Positions 41,226 to 51,332 of a stretch of DNA of 64,000 nt are shown here, in pieces. A program made the position numbers and the translations under genes. Source of the stretch: Diphasiastrum complanatum (Eukaryota > Streptophyta > Lycopodiopsida > Lycopodiales > Lycopodiaceae). The stretch's first letter is position 1. Every line of letters begins with the position of its first letter. Where the stretch lies: contig CM055100.1 of NCBI GenBank assembly GCA_029204225.1, positions 18,239,595 through 18,303,594 on the forward strand, given 5' to 3'. The notes beneath the pieces are model-generated. The model was not told the DNA's origin, did no database searches, and saw nothing but the letters and a program-made list of their open reading frames with translations.

Positions 41226-41330
41226 GGGTGGCTTCTACTAAAACAAGCACCAAGGTCTTGGTATGCAAGGCTCAACTCCTTTCTCATATCACTTGGATTT
41301 CATCTAACTCCAAGACCATCTCATGGTGAC
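41226..41330 (+). pseudogene. short Ty1/copia RT fragment
   Basis: [20 protein letters not shown] plus FHLTPR, from the RT motif [11 protein letters not shown] onward. It is fused directly to the end of the hairpin array and followed by unrelated sequence. The same nucleotide phrase is present in the RT fragment at about 3952-3995. Confidence 0.8.
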
Positions 41331-41616
41331 ACGAATTTTGCAGCACGAGTGGGAGAGTGGCAACACACCCAATGGTTGTCCCGTAGCTCACATGTCTTTG
41401 GGCCGATTAAAGATGACACAATCCTATGGGCCCATGCAATGGACGGCTACAGATATCTCATTCAAGAACTCCACAAGTAGAACGAAGAGCTAGAATTTGA
41501 GCAACAAGTGAGATCCAAAAAAAAAAACATCCAATAATTGCCATGGGACTGGCAGCAATTAGCAGCGAGAGAGTGTGGGGCTGGAATACAACGCCTAAGG
41601 GGCATTTCAATGGAGC

Positions 41617-42183
41617 CCGGGAGAATTAAGGAAAGAAGCACCTTACATGGAAGTAGCCCATGTAAATAACAATTTTGTGTGATTAATGGCCCAAGTATGG
41701 CATCCTGCGCGTATAAGTCCATCTTGCAGAGCCCATCAATAGTTAGTTACGTTAAGCCCCAAGTATGGCATCTTGCGTGCATAAGTCCAACTTGTGGTGC
41801 CATTAGTCATTAGGAGCAAGAAAACAATTTTGGCAAGTCTCAAGATTTAACTTAGACTTAAAAAAGTTTGTGAAAGTCAAAGTCAAGTTTTCTAAAATGG
41901 AACTTACTTTATATTTTGAGACTCAAAGTGTCTTGTCCCATAAGTAAGTGTGGAAAGGAAACTCCACAAGCTTCTATATAAGGAAACCCTTTGTATATAA
42001 TTTTCATCTTTAAAGCGAGAGAACTAAGTGTTGCTATTTTGGATCCATGTGTGCTAAATTTGGTGTTTGGCTGATCTTAGTATGACTTTGTGTTGAATGC
42101 ATTTATTTCTAAGTTTCTTTTTATTTTAGCCTCTTTTTAAGATATGTGCTTAATCTTTGAAGGTGTCTAATTTTAGTTAAGCT

Positions 42184-42252
<69 letters not shown>

Positions 42253-42300
42253 TGGAAGAGTGTGTGTGCGAGAGAAAGAGAGTGGTAGAGTTAGTGTTGG
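41617..42300 (+). repeat. dispersed repeat, copy A (LTR-like), with (GA)n insertion
   Basis: Matches 61053-61690: shared GGCCCAAG, GGCATCCT, CCCCAAGTATGGCA, AAGTCCAACTTGTGGTGCCA, GTGGAAAGGAAACTCCACAA and GCTTCTATA...GAAACCC. A TATATA-type box (TTGTATATAA near 41990) and a following GAGAGAACTAAGTG phrase suggest an LTR promoter and transcript start. The GA tract at 42186-42250 lies where copy B has only short GAGAG runs. Confidence 0.75.
42186..42250 (+). repeat. (GA)n microsatellite
   Basis: About 65 bp of GA dinucleotides inside dispersed repeat copy A. Confidence 0.95.
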
Positions 42301-43900
42301 TTATGTTGGTGGATTTTTGAAGTAGAGGTAGTTTTATGCTTTCTTGACAATAGGGGATTTCAAAAACTCGTCGAGACAAGGGTAAAAGTTTTGTCAATGA
42401 GAGTTTGATAGTTGCATGATGGATTTCACTTAGTGTTAGTTTGAGAAATGCATCTCATGCACTATGTGATGATTATGTTTGGAGTGTGCCATGAGATTAG
42501 TATACTCCATCAAAGCATCTTGGGAACACCTTCTATTGGTGTTGACCACTTCATAGGCCTATGTTACTAGATTTTTCTATTATTGTGAATACTTTTCCTT
42601 CAAAGAATTTTTTTTGAATCTATGTACATCCCCTGTTCATTGCATCTCCTACCTCCTCCCCTTCCTCTGCTCCACATTTCATCTCTCCTCTTTTTGATTA
42701 GTGGAATCGGAAAATGGCTTTTTTTTATTGGCCAATTGAGGTTGAGCTACCAATAACAATTCCACTTAGAGGGCAATGCATTCAACTACAAAAAGACTCT
42801 CCTCTACTTGGCAAAGATCTCAGACGACTTGATGTGCTACTTGGAGACAACTAAAACGAGGTCCCATTGATCCATGGCACTTGCTTGGATCCCAAATCTA
42901 GAACCATTGTTAATTATATATGATTTTTGGTATTATCAAGCTATGAAATCATAGAGAATGTAAGCCCTTAGGTACATATGAAATATGTTAGGTAATTGCC
43001 TTTTGCATGAATTTAAGGGCAACCCAAGTCTGATTAAGTCAATTCCCTAGAAGGGAAAACTGTACAATGTGTAAAAGTAGGACTATTATTAGCACACTAG
43101 AGAGGGAGGAAGTCCAATAAGTGGCAAGTAGGTGAACAATAGTAATCAACTATGCGGCTATAGTAAATGCATAGCAAACTAAAAACACATAGTAGATGAA
43201 GGCGATGACGAAAAAACCCTTAAAAACCATCTGATCCCGTGCAATTCCTCCCCATTTTCAAGAGAAATGTACGAACTTTCATGCTAAATGCAATATGCAA
43301 TGGTGGCCGCCACCCGAGGACCGGAGCATATGCAGTGGTGTCCTTTGGAAGTGGGTGAAAGTGGCCCTCCACTTCCAATGTCAATTACCCTAGTTCATAA
43401 GAAGTCATTTCTTATTAGGGCTGACCTTTTTTCTGGAATCTCTCATGATTCTTTGAACACGAGAGCCTGGTTTTATGAGAGCCTGCACACCCGCCACCGA
43501 CCTCCCTTGTTTTCTCTGAGACTGGGATGGGATGTACTTTTCTCGGTCAAGTGTGGATATCGGATCTACAGCAGAAGCTATGGCGGTGGCGGCAGCTGCC
43601 TTGACTTTTAACTTGGATTTCACTTTGAAAATTTCTTCGGAACGATTTTGCTAGCATTGGACAAATCACCTGCTCTCCCTTGTCAGGACGTTAACTTCCT
43701 TACATAGGGAATGAATGGGTTGTGAGCTTCATTCAAACTGAGGGTGGTGGCGTAAGGAAGAGTGGAAGCTAGAATCAAAGATCCAGCATGTTCGGAAAAT
43801 AGCTGTGGGCTGAAGATACCAGAAATTGTGAATAGATGTTGCTTTTTCCACACGGAAAAGACCGAAACAAGTATCTGATTGATACGATCCAATTTGCAGA
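42301..43900. other. spacer and carboxylesterase upstream region
   Basis: No supported gene. A 107-codon plus-strand frame at 43288-43611 and an opposing one at 43405-43623 overlap and have no motif. The last few hundred bases should include the carboxylesterase promoter. Confidence 0.4.
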
Positions 43901-43924
43901 TTCAGTTTTTGTGGAAGCGGATAG

Positions 43925-43930
43925 TATAAA
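43925..43930 (+). promoter_or_regulatory. candidate TATA box of the carboxylesterase gene
   Basis: TATAAA in AGTATAAACGG, 221 bp before the ATG at 44151. It would give a 5' leader of about 190 bases. Chance occurrence cannot be excluded. Confidence 0.35.
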
Positions 43931-44150
43931 CGGCTGGTAATCGTTTATGGGTCCTCGAAAAAGCTTGAGGGTGGAGTTTGGTCCTGTGATTAGAAGAAGT
44001 GTTGCACCAGAGTAGTTGCTATTGCAAATCGCGCATGAGGCTCAAGCTCATCAACTGAGACAAGACAATTGAGCTTAATAGTTTGAGAAATTGAATTCCT
44101 TCGTGTTCGGTAGCTTTTGCAAGTCCCTAGTTGATTCGAGGCTGAACGCC

Positions 44151-45263
44151 ATGGGAAGCATGAGCTTGCAGGCCGAGAGTTCGACTTCTGGATTAACAAA
44201 TCGAACTGATTTCAGCCCATTAGACGATGTAGAACAGGGTATTCCAGGCTTGTTAACCATTCAAAGCGATGGATCAGTGGTGCGGTCTAATATCTTTCTT
44301 CAAAATGTGGATGCTTGCCAAATTCCTGTGGATGGCGTCGCATCTAAAGATGTAGTAGTTGATTCTGATAGAGGCCTTATTGCTCGAATCTTCGTCCCTA
44401 TGGGAAAGAAACAAGAGGAGGAACGCAGCATTCACAAGAAATTGCCAGTGACTTTATTTGTACATGGCGGAGGATTCTGCATGTTTAGTGCATCCACCGT
44501 CATATTCCATGACTTTTGCAGAAAGATGGCTCAGAAGGCAAACACCTTAGTGGTTTCAATCGACTACAGGCTTGCACCCGAGCATCGACTACCAACTGCT
44601 TATAACGATTGCTTTGACTTTCTAAAATGGCTTCAATCGCAAGCAAGTGAAGAAGATAGATCGACTGTCGATCCATGGTTAGATTGCTATGCCGACTTTT
44701 CTCGGTGTTTCTGGTTCGGAGAAAGTGCAGGCGCAAATATTGTTCATCACATCGCTTTGCGTGCAACAACGGAGGATTTGAGGCCTCTGCAAGTGAAGGG
44801 GTTAGTATTATCTCAGCCATTTTTTGGTTCCGAGGAAAGAACAGCCTCTGAGATCGAATTGGAACACGATGAACCAATCATTCCACCGGCCTTGTGTGAC
44901 GAATTTTGGAAGTTTTCGCTTCCTCATGGCGCTAGCAGAGACCATCCCTACTCTAATCCGTTGAACGAGGTGCTTCCACCTCTTTCAAAGTTGGATTTGC
45001 CTCGCATGTTGGTGGTGGTGGGAGGCCTAGATCCTTTAAGAGATCATCAGTTTTCCTACGTGAGTCATGTACACGAGGCTGGGAAGAATGTTAAGCTGCT
45101 TTTCTTTAGAGATGCACAACACAGTTTTCCATTGATGGCAGATCAATCAATGTATGCTGATATGCTGCTGAAATGTCTGGTGAAGTTTATGCAGCGACGT
45201 AGCAAGCCAACGGAAACGTCTGGATGCCGAAGACGGATTAGTGCATGCATGAATGCCTGCTAA
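44151..45263 (+). CDS. plant carboxylesterase (CXE, alpha/beta-hydrolase-3, GID1-related)
   Basis: Single-exon CDS of 370 codons from the first ATG (MGSMSLQAES); the frame is open 20 codons further upstream but has no ATG there. Alpha/beta-hydrolase motifs in order: oxyanion-hole HGGG (H105-G108) in TLFVHGGGFCMFSAS, VSIDYRLAPEHRLPTAYND, nucleophile elbow GESAG with Ser192 (FWFGESAGANIVHH), catalytic Asp294 in VVVGGLDPLRDHQ and catalytic His324 in RDAQHSFPLM. The complete Ser-Asp-His triad predicts ester hydrolysis; gibberellin receptors GID1 have lost the His, so this is a hydrolase relative rather than a receptor by that criterion. No signal peptide, so probably cytosolic. The Arg/Cys-rich end (GCRRRISACMNAC) is unusual. 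Length fits CXE proteins (about 310-380). Substrate unknown. The gene is intact and lies alone among repeats. Confidence 0.93.
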   Translation: MGSMSLQAESSTSGLTNRTDFSPLDDVEQGIPGLLTIQSDGSVVRSNIFLQNVDACQIPVDGVASKDVVVDSDRGLIARIFVPMGKKQEEERSIHKKLPVTLFVHGGGFCMFSASTVIFHDFCRKMAQKANTLVVSIDYRLAPEHRLPTAYNDCFDFLKWLQSQASEEDRSTVDPWLDCYADFSRCFWFGESAGANIVHHIALRATTEDLRPLQVKGLVLSQPFFGSEERTASEIELEHDEPIIPPALCDEFWKFSLPHGASRDHPYSNPLNEVLPPLSKLDLPRMLVVVGGLDPLRDHQFSYVSHVHEAGKNVKLLFFRDAQHSFPLMADQSMYADMLLKCLVKFMQRRSKPTETSGCRRRISACMNAC

Positions 45264-46054
45264 GAAACTAGACGATTGGAAGTCGACTGAATGGTGAATT
45301 CAGCATAACGTGAAATCTAATTATACAGTGAAAAAGATCCATTCATCTTCAATTGCACAATAATACTTTGAGAACATGATCTGTACAAACCTCGAACCTG
45401 TAGGCTGTTTGTTACCTTGGTGATGAGTGGAGTCAGCTGTCACTCGTAGCAAGAAATAAGTCCAGCAGTATATTGCAGCAGCTGCTGATAAAATCACGCA
45501 CCAGAATCCTCCAACGTTCGTATGTGATGTCTGCATACTTTTCGCAACTTACCCATTTCGGGCACTTCTGACAATTCTCTGCGAAATTGCTTGTGAAACA
45601 AACCACGATCCATGTTATATGATACTGTTTAGAGCTACACATTTTTGGTAGCTCAGCCTGTCAATAATCAATCGCATAGCAGTTTAATCTTATCAAAGCA
45701 CTAGCTATAGCACACTGCTGTTGCTGAAATCAGGTAACATATAATCTCGTTGCTCCTATGTTGTTTCTACATACTTTTTCGAAAATCAATGCTCATTTCG
45801 GCTAATTAGAAACTGAAATTCTCAGCTCAAATGCCTGTTAAAAAAACCACGATCCTGCATGTTTTAGGATACCTGAAGCTAGACATAATTCACGATAATA
45901 GTTGGGCGAGTCATCCAGATCCGATAATTGTGAACTTGTTAAGCTTATGAAGAATAGATCACGTTCGTCAAACAACGTCACTTGAGTCGTACACTGCTCG
46001 TTATTGATTCCTGCTCATATCAAAGTCCTTTCTGGACTAGATGCTTCATATATA
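45264..46054. other. carboxylesterase 3' flank, no gene seen
   Basis: Two short minus-strand frames (45321-45642) overlap in different phases and show no motif. AAAAACCACGATCC and AAACAAACCACGATCC phrases recur at about 45595 and 45840, a weak direct repeat. Confidence 0.4.
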
Positions 46055-46755
46055 ATGAACCCACCCAAGGGAGTTGGTCTCAAGTTACCCACCCAAGGGA
46101 GTTGGTCTCAAGTTCGAGCCTTCCCTTGGAAACCAAGAAGCATATATAATGAACCCACCCAAGGGAGTTGGCTCAATTGGTTAGCTTGACATCCAAAGTT
46201 TCTTTGGTCTCAAGTTCGAGCCTTCCCTTGGAAACCAAGAAGCATATATAATGAACCCACCCAACGGGGTTGGCTCAGTTGGTTGGCTTGGCATCCAAAG
46301 TTTCTTTGGTCCCAGGTTCGAGCCTCCCCTTGGAAACCAAGAAGCATATATAATGAACCCACCCAACGGGGTTGGCTCAACTGGTTAGCTTGGCATCCAA
46401 AGTTTCTTTGGTCCCAGGTTCGAGCCTCCCCTTGGAAACCAAGAAGCATATATAATGAACCCACTCAAGGGTGTTGGCTCAATTGGTTATCTTGACATCC
46501 AAAGTTTCTTTGGTCTCAAGTTCAAGCCTCCCCTTGGAAACCAAGAAGCATATATAATGAACCCAACGGGGTTGGCTCAACTGGTTAGCTTGGCATCCAA
46601 AGTTTCTTTGGTCCCAGGTTCGAGCCTCCCCTTGGAAACCAAGAAGCATATATAATGAACCCAACGGGGTTGGCTCAGTTGGTTGGCTTGGCATCCAAAG
46701 TTTCTTTGGTCCCAGGTTCGAGCCTCCCCTTGGAAACCAAGAAGCATATATAATA
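46055..46755 (+). repeat. tandem array of tRNA-like (SINE head) units
   Basis: Six full units of 98-102 bp plus truncated leading units. A-box-like TGGCTCARYTGG starts at 46169, 46271, 46373, 46475, 46573 and 46671. Forty-four bases after each A-box start lies a B-box-like GGTTCGAGCC (GTTCAAGCC or AGTTCGAGCC in some units), the same spacing as in tRNA genes. Between them CCAAAG-TTT-CTTTGG forms a perfect hairpin where the anticodon arm would be. Each unit ends CCTTGGAAACCAAGAAGCAT followed by ATATAATGAACCCA. The first units (46055-46110) lack the segment between A and B boxes. A single dispersed copy lies at 12301-12390. Frames through it on both strands are artefacts. Confidence 0.85.
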
Positions 46756-47215
46756 ATATATATTATATATAATCTATGCCAAAGTAACTTTGGAATCTGA
46801 TATTGCGATGTTGAGTGTTTGATGTCCAAGGCAAACACCCAAAAGGATAAATGGTTCATCTAGCTAGGGTGTATGGGTACAGTTGTTGACTACCATAATA
46901 ATCACTAGTTGCTTAATCAGGTACGCCAAAAAAAAAAAAAAACACTAGCCCAATGAACGTGCACTACCATATGGCAAAGAGAGAACAAATAAAACACCGA
47001 ACGGATATATAGTGTAATTGTGTGTTATTGAGAATTGACTATGAGATAGTGGTTAGTAAATGTAGAACAATTTTTAGTTTTTTGAGTTGCTCGATAGGTT
47101 GTTTACAATTGTCAGGATCATGAAGTATGTCTAGACTTATCCCCTAATATCTTGTGTCCATGGTGTAAAGATCACCTAGTGAATATCCGACTAGATCTTG
47201 TTGCATGCAACCAAA
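46756..47215. other. spacer, no gene seen
   Basis: AT-rich with a short TATATA run just after the tRNA-like array. No motif found. Confidence 0.4.
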
Positions 47216-47645
47216 AGGACACCTGTGGAGCAAAACCACCCAACCAACAGAAAATGGCTAGTTAGTACCCTAACCACTTCACCCCCATGCCATGGTGAAT
47301 GAATGCAAGAGAGGAGGGGCTCCTGGCTACAAGGATCAAAAAATCCAATAGGTAGATGGGCGAGTTTCCACTAGTATATATTCTCTCCTAGGAGGAGAGA
47401 ATATTCCTCTTAGGATCCCCATGCAACTTGGAATAGCAATTGACCTCCTATTCTTGCATTATAGTCAGACACCATGCCAGTGCTCCTATGTCCAATTATA
47501 GGTTTGGGCCCTCATATGATTATTAATTACTTTACTGGCCAAGTCCGGAATGATGAGACATAACTAATAACCACATACACTGGAGTGACCGGCTATCCAT
47601 GTCAGGAATTATTCCAAATCCCTCATATTGGACATGGACGTAACA
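47216..47645 (-). repeat. gypsy LTR, copy 1
   Basis: Minus-strand LTR, TGTTACGTCCATGTCC at 47645 to GGTTGCA at about 47216. Near-identical partner at 50893-51332 (shared AAAAGGACACCTGTGGAGCA, CCACTTCACCCCCATG, CAATTGACCTCCTATT). A purine tract (GTTTAAGGGGAGGGGAA, minus strand) precedes it on the right, as for a 3' LTR. Confidence 0.75.
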
Positions 47646-48330
47646 TTCCCCTCCCCTTAAACTAGTTCTGTCCTCAGAACGAGCAGCTAGGGAAGATCCA
47701 CATTTTTATGCTTTTAATTCTTTTCCATGAATCATTATCCTCAATCTGACCAACCATCCTAAGCAAGCACTCAGAGATGGAACGATTTCTCAATTGTTTA
47801 TCTCTGATTCAGAGTACTCTTTCAGGTTCCAAAGCTACATTGAGCAATAAGTCCTCCAAATGGACAAAATCCTCAATATATCCAGTTGTCATCATCACAT
47901 AAACTAAATTTACATGATACACTAGATGAGCAGTCGACCAAACCTGAAGATCAAGTTCAAAAACTAACAAATCTATCTTTTAACTTTCACATTTACCAAT
48001 CCTTAGTTTAACTTCTTAGAGATGGAATCATTCTCAAATTATCTGCCTTTGCACTGAAGTATTATATTGACCTTTAGAACTACACTAAGTGATAAATTTT
48101 CTATTGGGCTAGATTCTCTCCAATCTAGTAACGTCACCTTCATGTAACCTCAATTTACACGAATCTCTAGGTGAAATGTCACTTCTTTTGGGATCAATAA
48201 AGACCAAGAATAGCATAAATCTTATTGGAATAGTTTCTATGATGATCCTAGAGAAGATTTGCTAGTAATTAAGTGCCACATCCATTTATGGAACCATACA
48301 GTTGCAATTGTAGGAGAAAATATAAACCTC
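47646..48330 (-). pseudogene. gypsy chromovirus C-terminal remnant, copy 1
   Basis: Minus-strand sequence matching 51333-51900: GAGGACAGAACTAGTTTAAG, TTGAGAAATCGTTCCATCTC, CAATGTAGCTTTGGAACCTG. By comparison with the better preserved copy it encodes the last part of pol with the chromodomain; no frame survives here. Confidence 0.55.
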
Positions 48331-49650
48331 ACGATCAAGACAAATTCTAATATTCATGACGTATAAATTGGAGCACATTAAAAGTGTGCATTTCAAGCAC
48401 TTATTCAAAATATCATATCTCATAAACTATGATGAATCACATCAAATCCTTTCACATGTGTGTTTTTCATATATACATTCACCGATTAAAAATTTTGAGC
48501 TTCATTTGAGCAACTTATATGTAAGATATATTGTGTCAAACTTGTAGGGGTACTGATGAAACTTTGATATTTTCATATAAGGGACTACACTGTTGTGAAT
48601 TTTACATTTAATTTTTAGTTCGTCTACTCTTAAAAAATCCTATATGATTATAGAAACATGTTACCAAAAAAAAAATTGAATTTTGAGATCTACAGAAATA
48701 GATACATGCATCCAAAGTTACCTATTTAAGTGTTGATAAAAATCACCAAAACTGGAAATATTATATTTGAGTGCATAATACAATGATTTTAACAATAGTT
48801 TTTTGGGTTGTCTACTTTAAAAAGTATTATATGACCATAGTAACATGTCTCTCACTTTTCTTTTTCAATTTGGAGTTATGTAGAGATAGATATGTGCATC
48901 TAAGACTACTCATGTCAAGTGCTGAAAAGTGTTGAAAATTATTGAAAAGTGCTAGAAAGTTGCAGCTCTTTTGGAGGTGCTTTTTGCAACCTTTTCTTTG
49001 GATATCTAATTTCAAAAATTCTTTATGACCATAGGAACATGTTTATTAAAAAAAATATTAAATTTGGAGTCCTATAGAGATATCTACGTGCACCTAAAGT
49101 TACCCATGTGAAGTGCTGAAAATTGAAGTTTTTTTAGGGCAAATTGCCATCAATTGAGAGAGAAAAAAATTAAGTCTTCCAATAACACAATGAAAAGTCA
49201 AGTCTAGTTCCACATACAATTGAAAGATAGTTTGAAGTATGTGATTGGATTTGCTATTGTTTTGTGCTCGCTATTCATCTAATTTGTGCATGCTAATTAC
49301 TGAATCGATTATAGAATTTTATTGCATTTAGTATTATGTCAAAATGAGTGAATGCTTCTCTGTTCTACTTAAATCTAATTACGTTCTCTTATAGTTTTGT
49401 CTAATCTATCAAATACTTCTACACATCAATATTATCTTTGTTATGTTTGTCTAAAAAATCAATCTTATAGATTCTACAATTTCAAAGCTAGAATCAAGTG
49501 GAATCAAATGTGGCAATTGTCACTATATTGTTGTTAGAAAGACATAGTCATACATTGAAGAAATGACCCATTCGTAGAGCTCGATAATACCATCTATCAA
49601 ATGTTGTCATATCTATCTGGCATTCTTTTTTTAATTCAGCACAATGAAGG
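48331..49650. other. AT-rich region with diverged internal repeats, no gene seen
   Basis: Phrases such as TATATGATTATAGAAACATGTTACC / TATATGACCATAGTAACATGTCTC / TTTATGACCATAGGAACATGTTT recur at about 48640, 48830 and 49021 (spacing about 190), with GAGATCTACAGAAATAGATA-like follow-ons, so this is a decayed tandem repeat of about 190 bp. No coding motif. Confidence 0.5.
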
Positions 49651-49654
49651 ATCT

Positions 49655-50800
49655 AAATCACTTAGATTGAATCCAAGTGAGATAAGGAAGAAATGTAGTC
49701 GAGCATGCCATGATCTTGGTGCTTGCTTCAAACCATACAAGCTTTTTTTTTGAGTAGGCACATTTTGTCTTCAAATCCATGTTGAACGAAGCCCTCAGAT
49801 TGTTGCATATAGATTTCCTCCTCAAGATAGCCATACAAGAAAGTAGTAGACACATCCATTTGAAAATGCATCCAATTGAAGTGTGAAGATAGATCAATCA
49901 AAATTCTAATTGTTGTCATCTTGGCCACTAGTGCAAAGGTCTCTTCATAATCCAAAGCTTTGATTTGTGCATAGCCTTTTGTCCATAGCCGAGCCTTAGG
50001 CTTGTTTATTGATCCATCTTGGTTATATTTGGTTCTAAAAGCCCATTTGCAACCAATTGCTTTCTTGTTAGATGGTAGATCTACCAATTGCCAAGCATGA
50101 TTTTCAATCAATGCATTGTATTCTATGATCATAGCTTCATACCAATCTTTTGAATATAATGTTTCTTGAACACATGAAGGTTCATCGAAGGGAGTGAAGA
50201 TAGCATTAGAAATGTTACCAACTTTGGCTTGCCGACCTTTTTAAAAATAAGTGAGTCTTAAAGGCTCTGACTTGATCTTCTTGGAGATATAAGATCTTGC
50301 TTCAAGTCCTCTCCATCAATGACTTGAACATTTTGTGGTTTTGATCAAACAAATTTGTGGAAGTCCCATCTAGTTTAAAGATGTTTCTTTTATGAAATAT
50401 TAGATCTCTACCAGTTACAATCTTCTTAGTAGAAATTACTTAGATCCTATAAGCTTTGCTTGAAGAACAATAACTAACAAAAACTCCCTTCCTTGAATTT
50501 GAATCTTCTTTTGTTTTTACATTAAGAGGTACATAGACAAAGCATATAGATCCAAATATCCTCAAATGACTAACATTTGCTTTCTTCTTACACAACAATT
50601 CATATGGTGTTTTACCATCTATAGCACTACTTGATAATCTATTACAAAAATAAGTAGCACAAGAAATTGCTTCTCCCCAAAAGGATTTGAGAAGATGAGT
50701 ATCCAACTTTAAGGCCTTTGCACATTCACACAGAGTATGATTTTTTCTCTCGGCAATTGAGAATACTTTCTGGCTCATGTGAAAGTTGCTAAGAATCCAT
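49655..50800 (-). pseudogene. Ty1/copia integrase C-terminus and RT fragment
   Basis: Minus strand, right to left: integrase core end FSIAERKNHTLCECAKALKL, SFWGEAISCATYFCNRL, KTPYELLCKKKANVSHLRIF and GVFVSYCSSSKAYRI (50440-50778); then RT NHAWQLVDLPSNKKAIGCKW, KARLWTKGYAQIKALDYEET, WMHFQMDVSTTFLYGYLEEE and, after a frameshift, [19 protein letters not shown] at about 49670-49745. Stops and frameshifts separate the blocks. The YVDD motif and RNase H are missing on the left. It sits between two gypsy LTR/chromodomain segments. Confidence 0.85.
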
Positions 50801-50892
50801 GGGGAGAACTAGAACAATGTCCCTTAATAGATTTTCTGATCTAGTTAAAGCCTTTTGTAACTGACTAACATGGAATACTGTATGGAGTTGTC

Positions 50893-51332
50893 TGCAACCA
50901 AAAGGACACCTGTGGAGCAAAAGCACCCAACCAACAGAAAATGGCTAGTCAATACCCTAACCACTTCACCCCCATGTCATGGTGAATGAATGCAAGAGAA
51001 GAGGGGCTTCTGGCTACAAAGATTAGAAAATCCAATAGGTAGATGGGTGAGTTTCCACCAGTATATATTCTCTCCCTAGAGGAGAGAATATTTCTCTTAG
51101 GATTCCCATTTAACCTGAAATAGCAATTGACCTCCTATTGCATTATAACAATCAAACAACAGTAAGTGCTCCTATGTCCAATTATAGGTATGGGCCCTCA
51201 CATGATTAATCAATTACTTTAACGGCCAAGCCCGGAATGATGAGGCATAAGTAATAACCACATACACTAGAGTGACAGGGTATCCATGTCAGGAATTATT
51301 CTGAATCCCGCATACTAGATGTGGACGTAACA
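50893..51332 (-). repeat. gypsy LTR, copy 2
   Basis: Minus-strand LTR partner of 47216-47645, from TGTTACGTCCACATC at 51332 to GGTTGCAGA at about 50893. GTTTAAGGGGGGAAGAA precedes it on the right, as for a 3' LTR. Confidence 0.75.

Noticed and set aside
43288-43623. Overlapping ORFs upstream of the carboxylesterase
   Set aside because: No motif on either strand; probably promoter-distal noncoding DNA.
44500-44877. Minus-strand 125-codon ORF
   Set aside because: Shadow of the carboxylesterase CDS.
44151-45263. Gibberellin receptor GID1
   Set aside because: The catalytic His is present (DAQHSFPL), whereas GID1 receptors have lost it; called a carboxylesterase instead.
46169-46240. A functional tRNA gene
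   Set aside because: A and B boxes and spacing fit, but the anticodon arm is a 3-base-loop hairpin and the acceptor and T stems do not pair properly.
46181-46859. Open frames on both strands through the 98-102-bp array
   Set aside because: They repeat with the unit, appear in several phases and disappear outside the array; the unit has tRNA-like promoter geometry, not coding structure.
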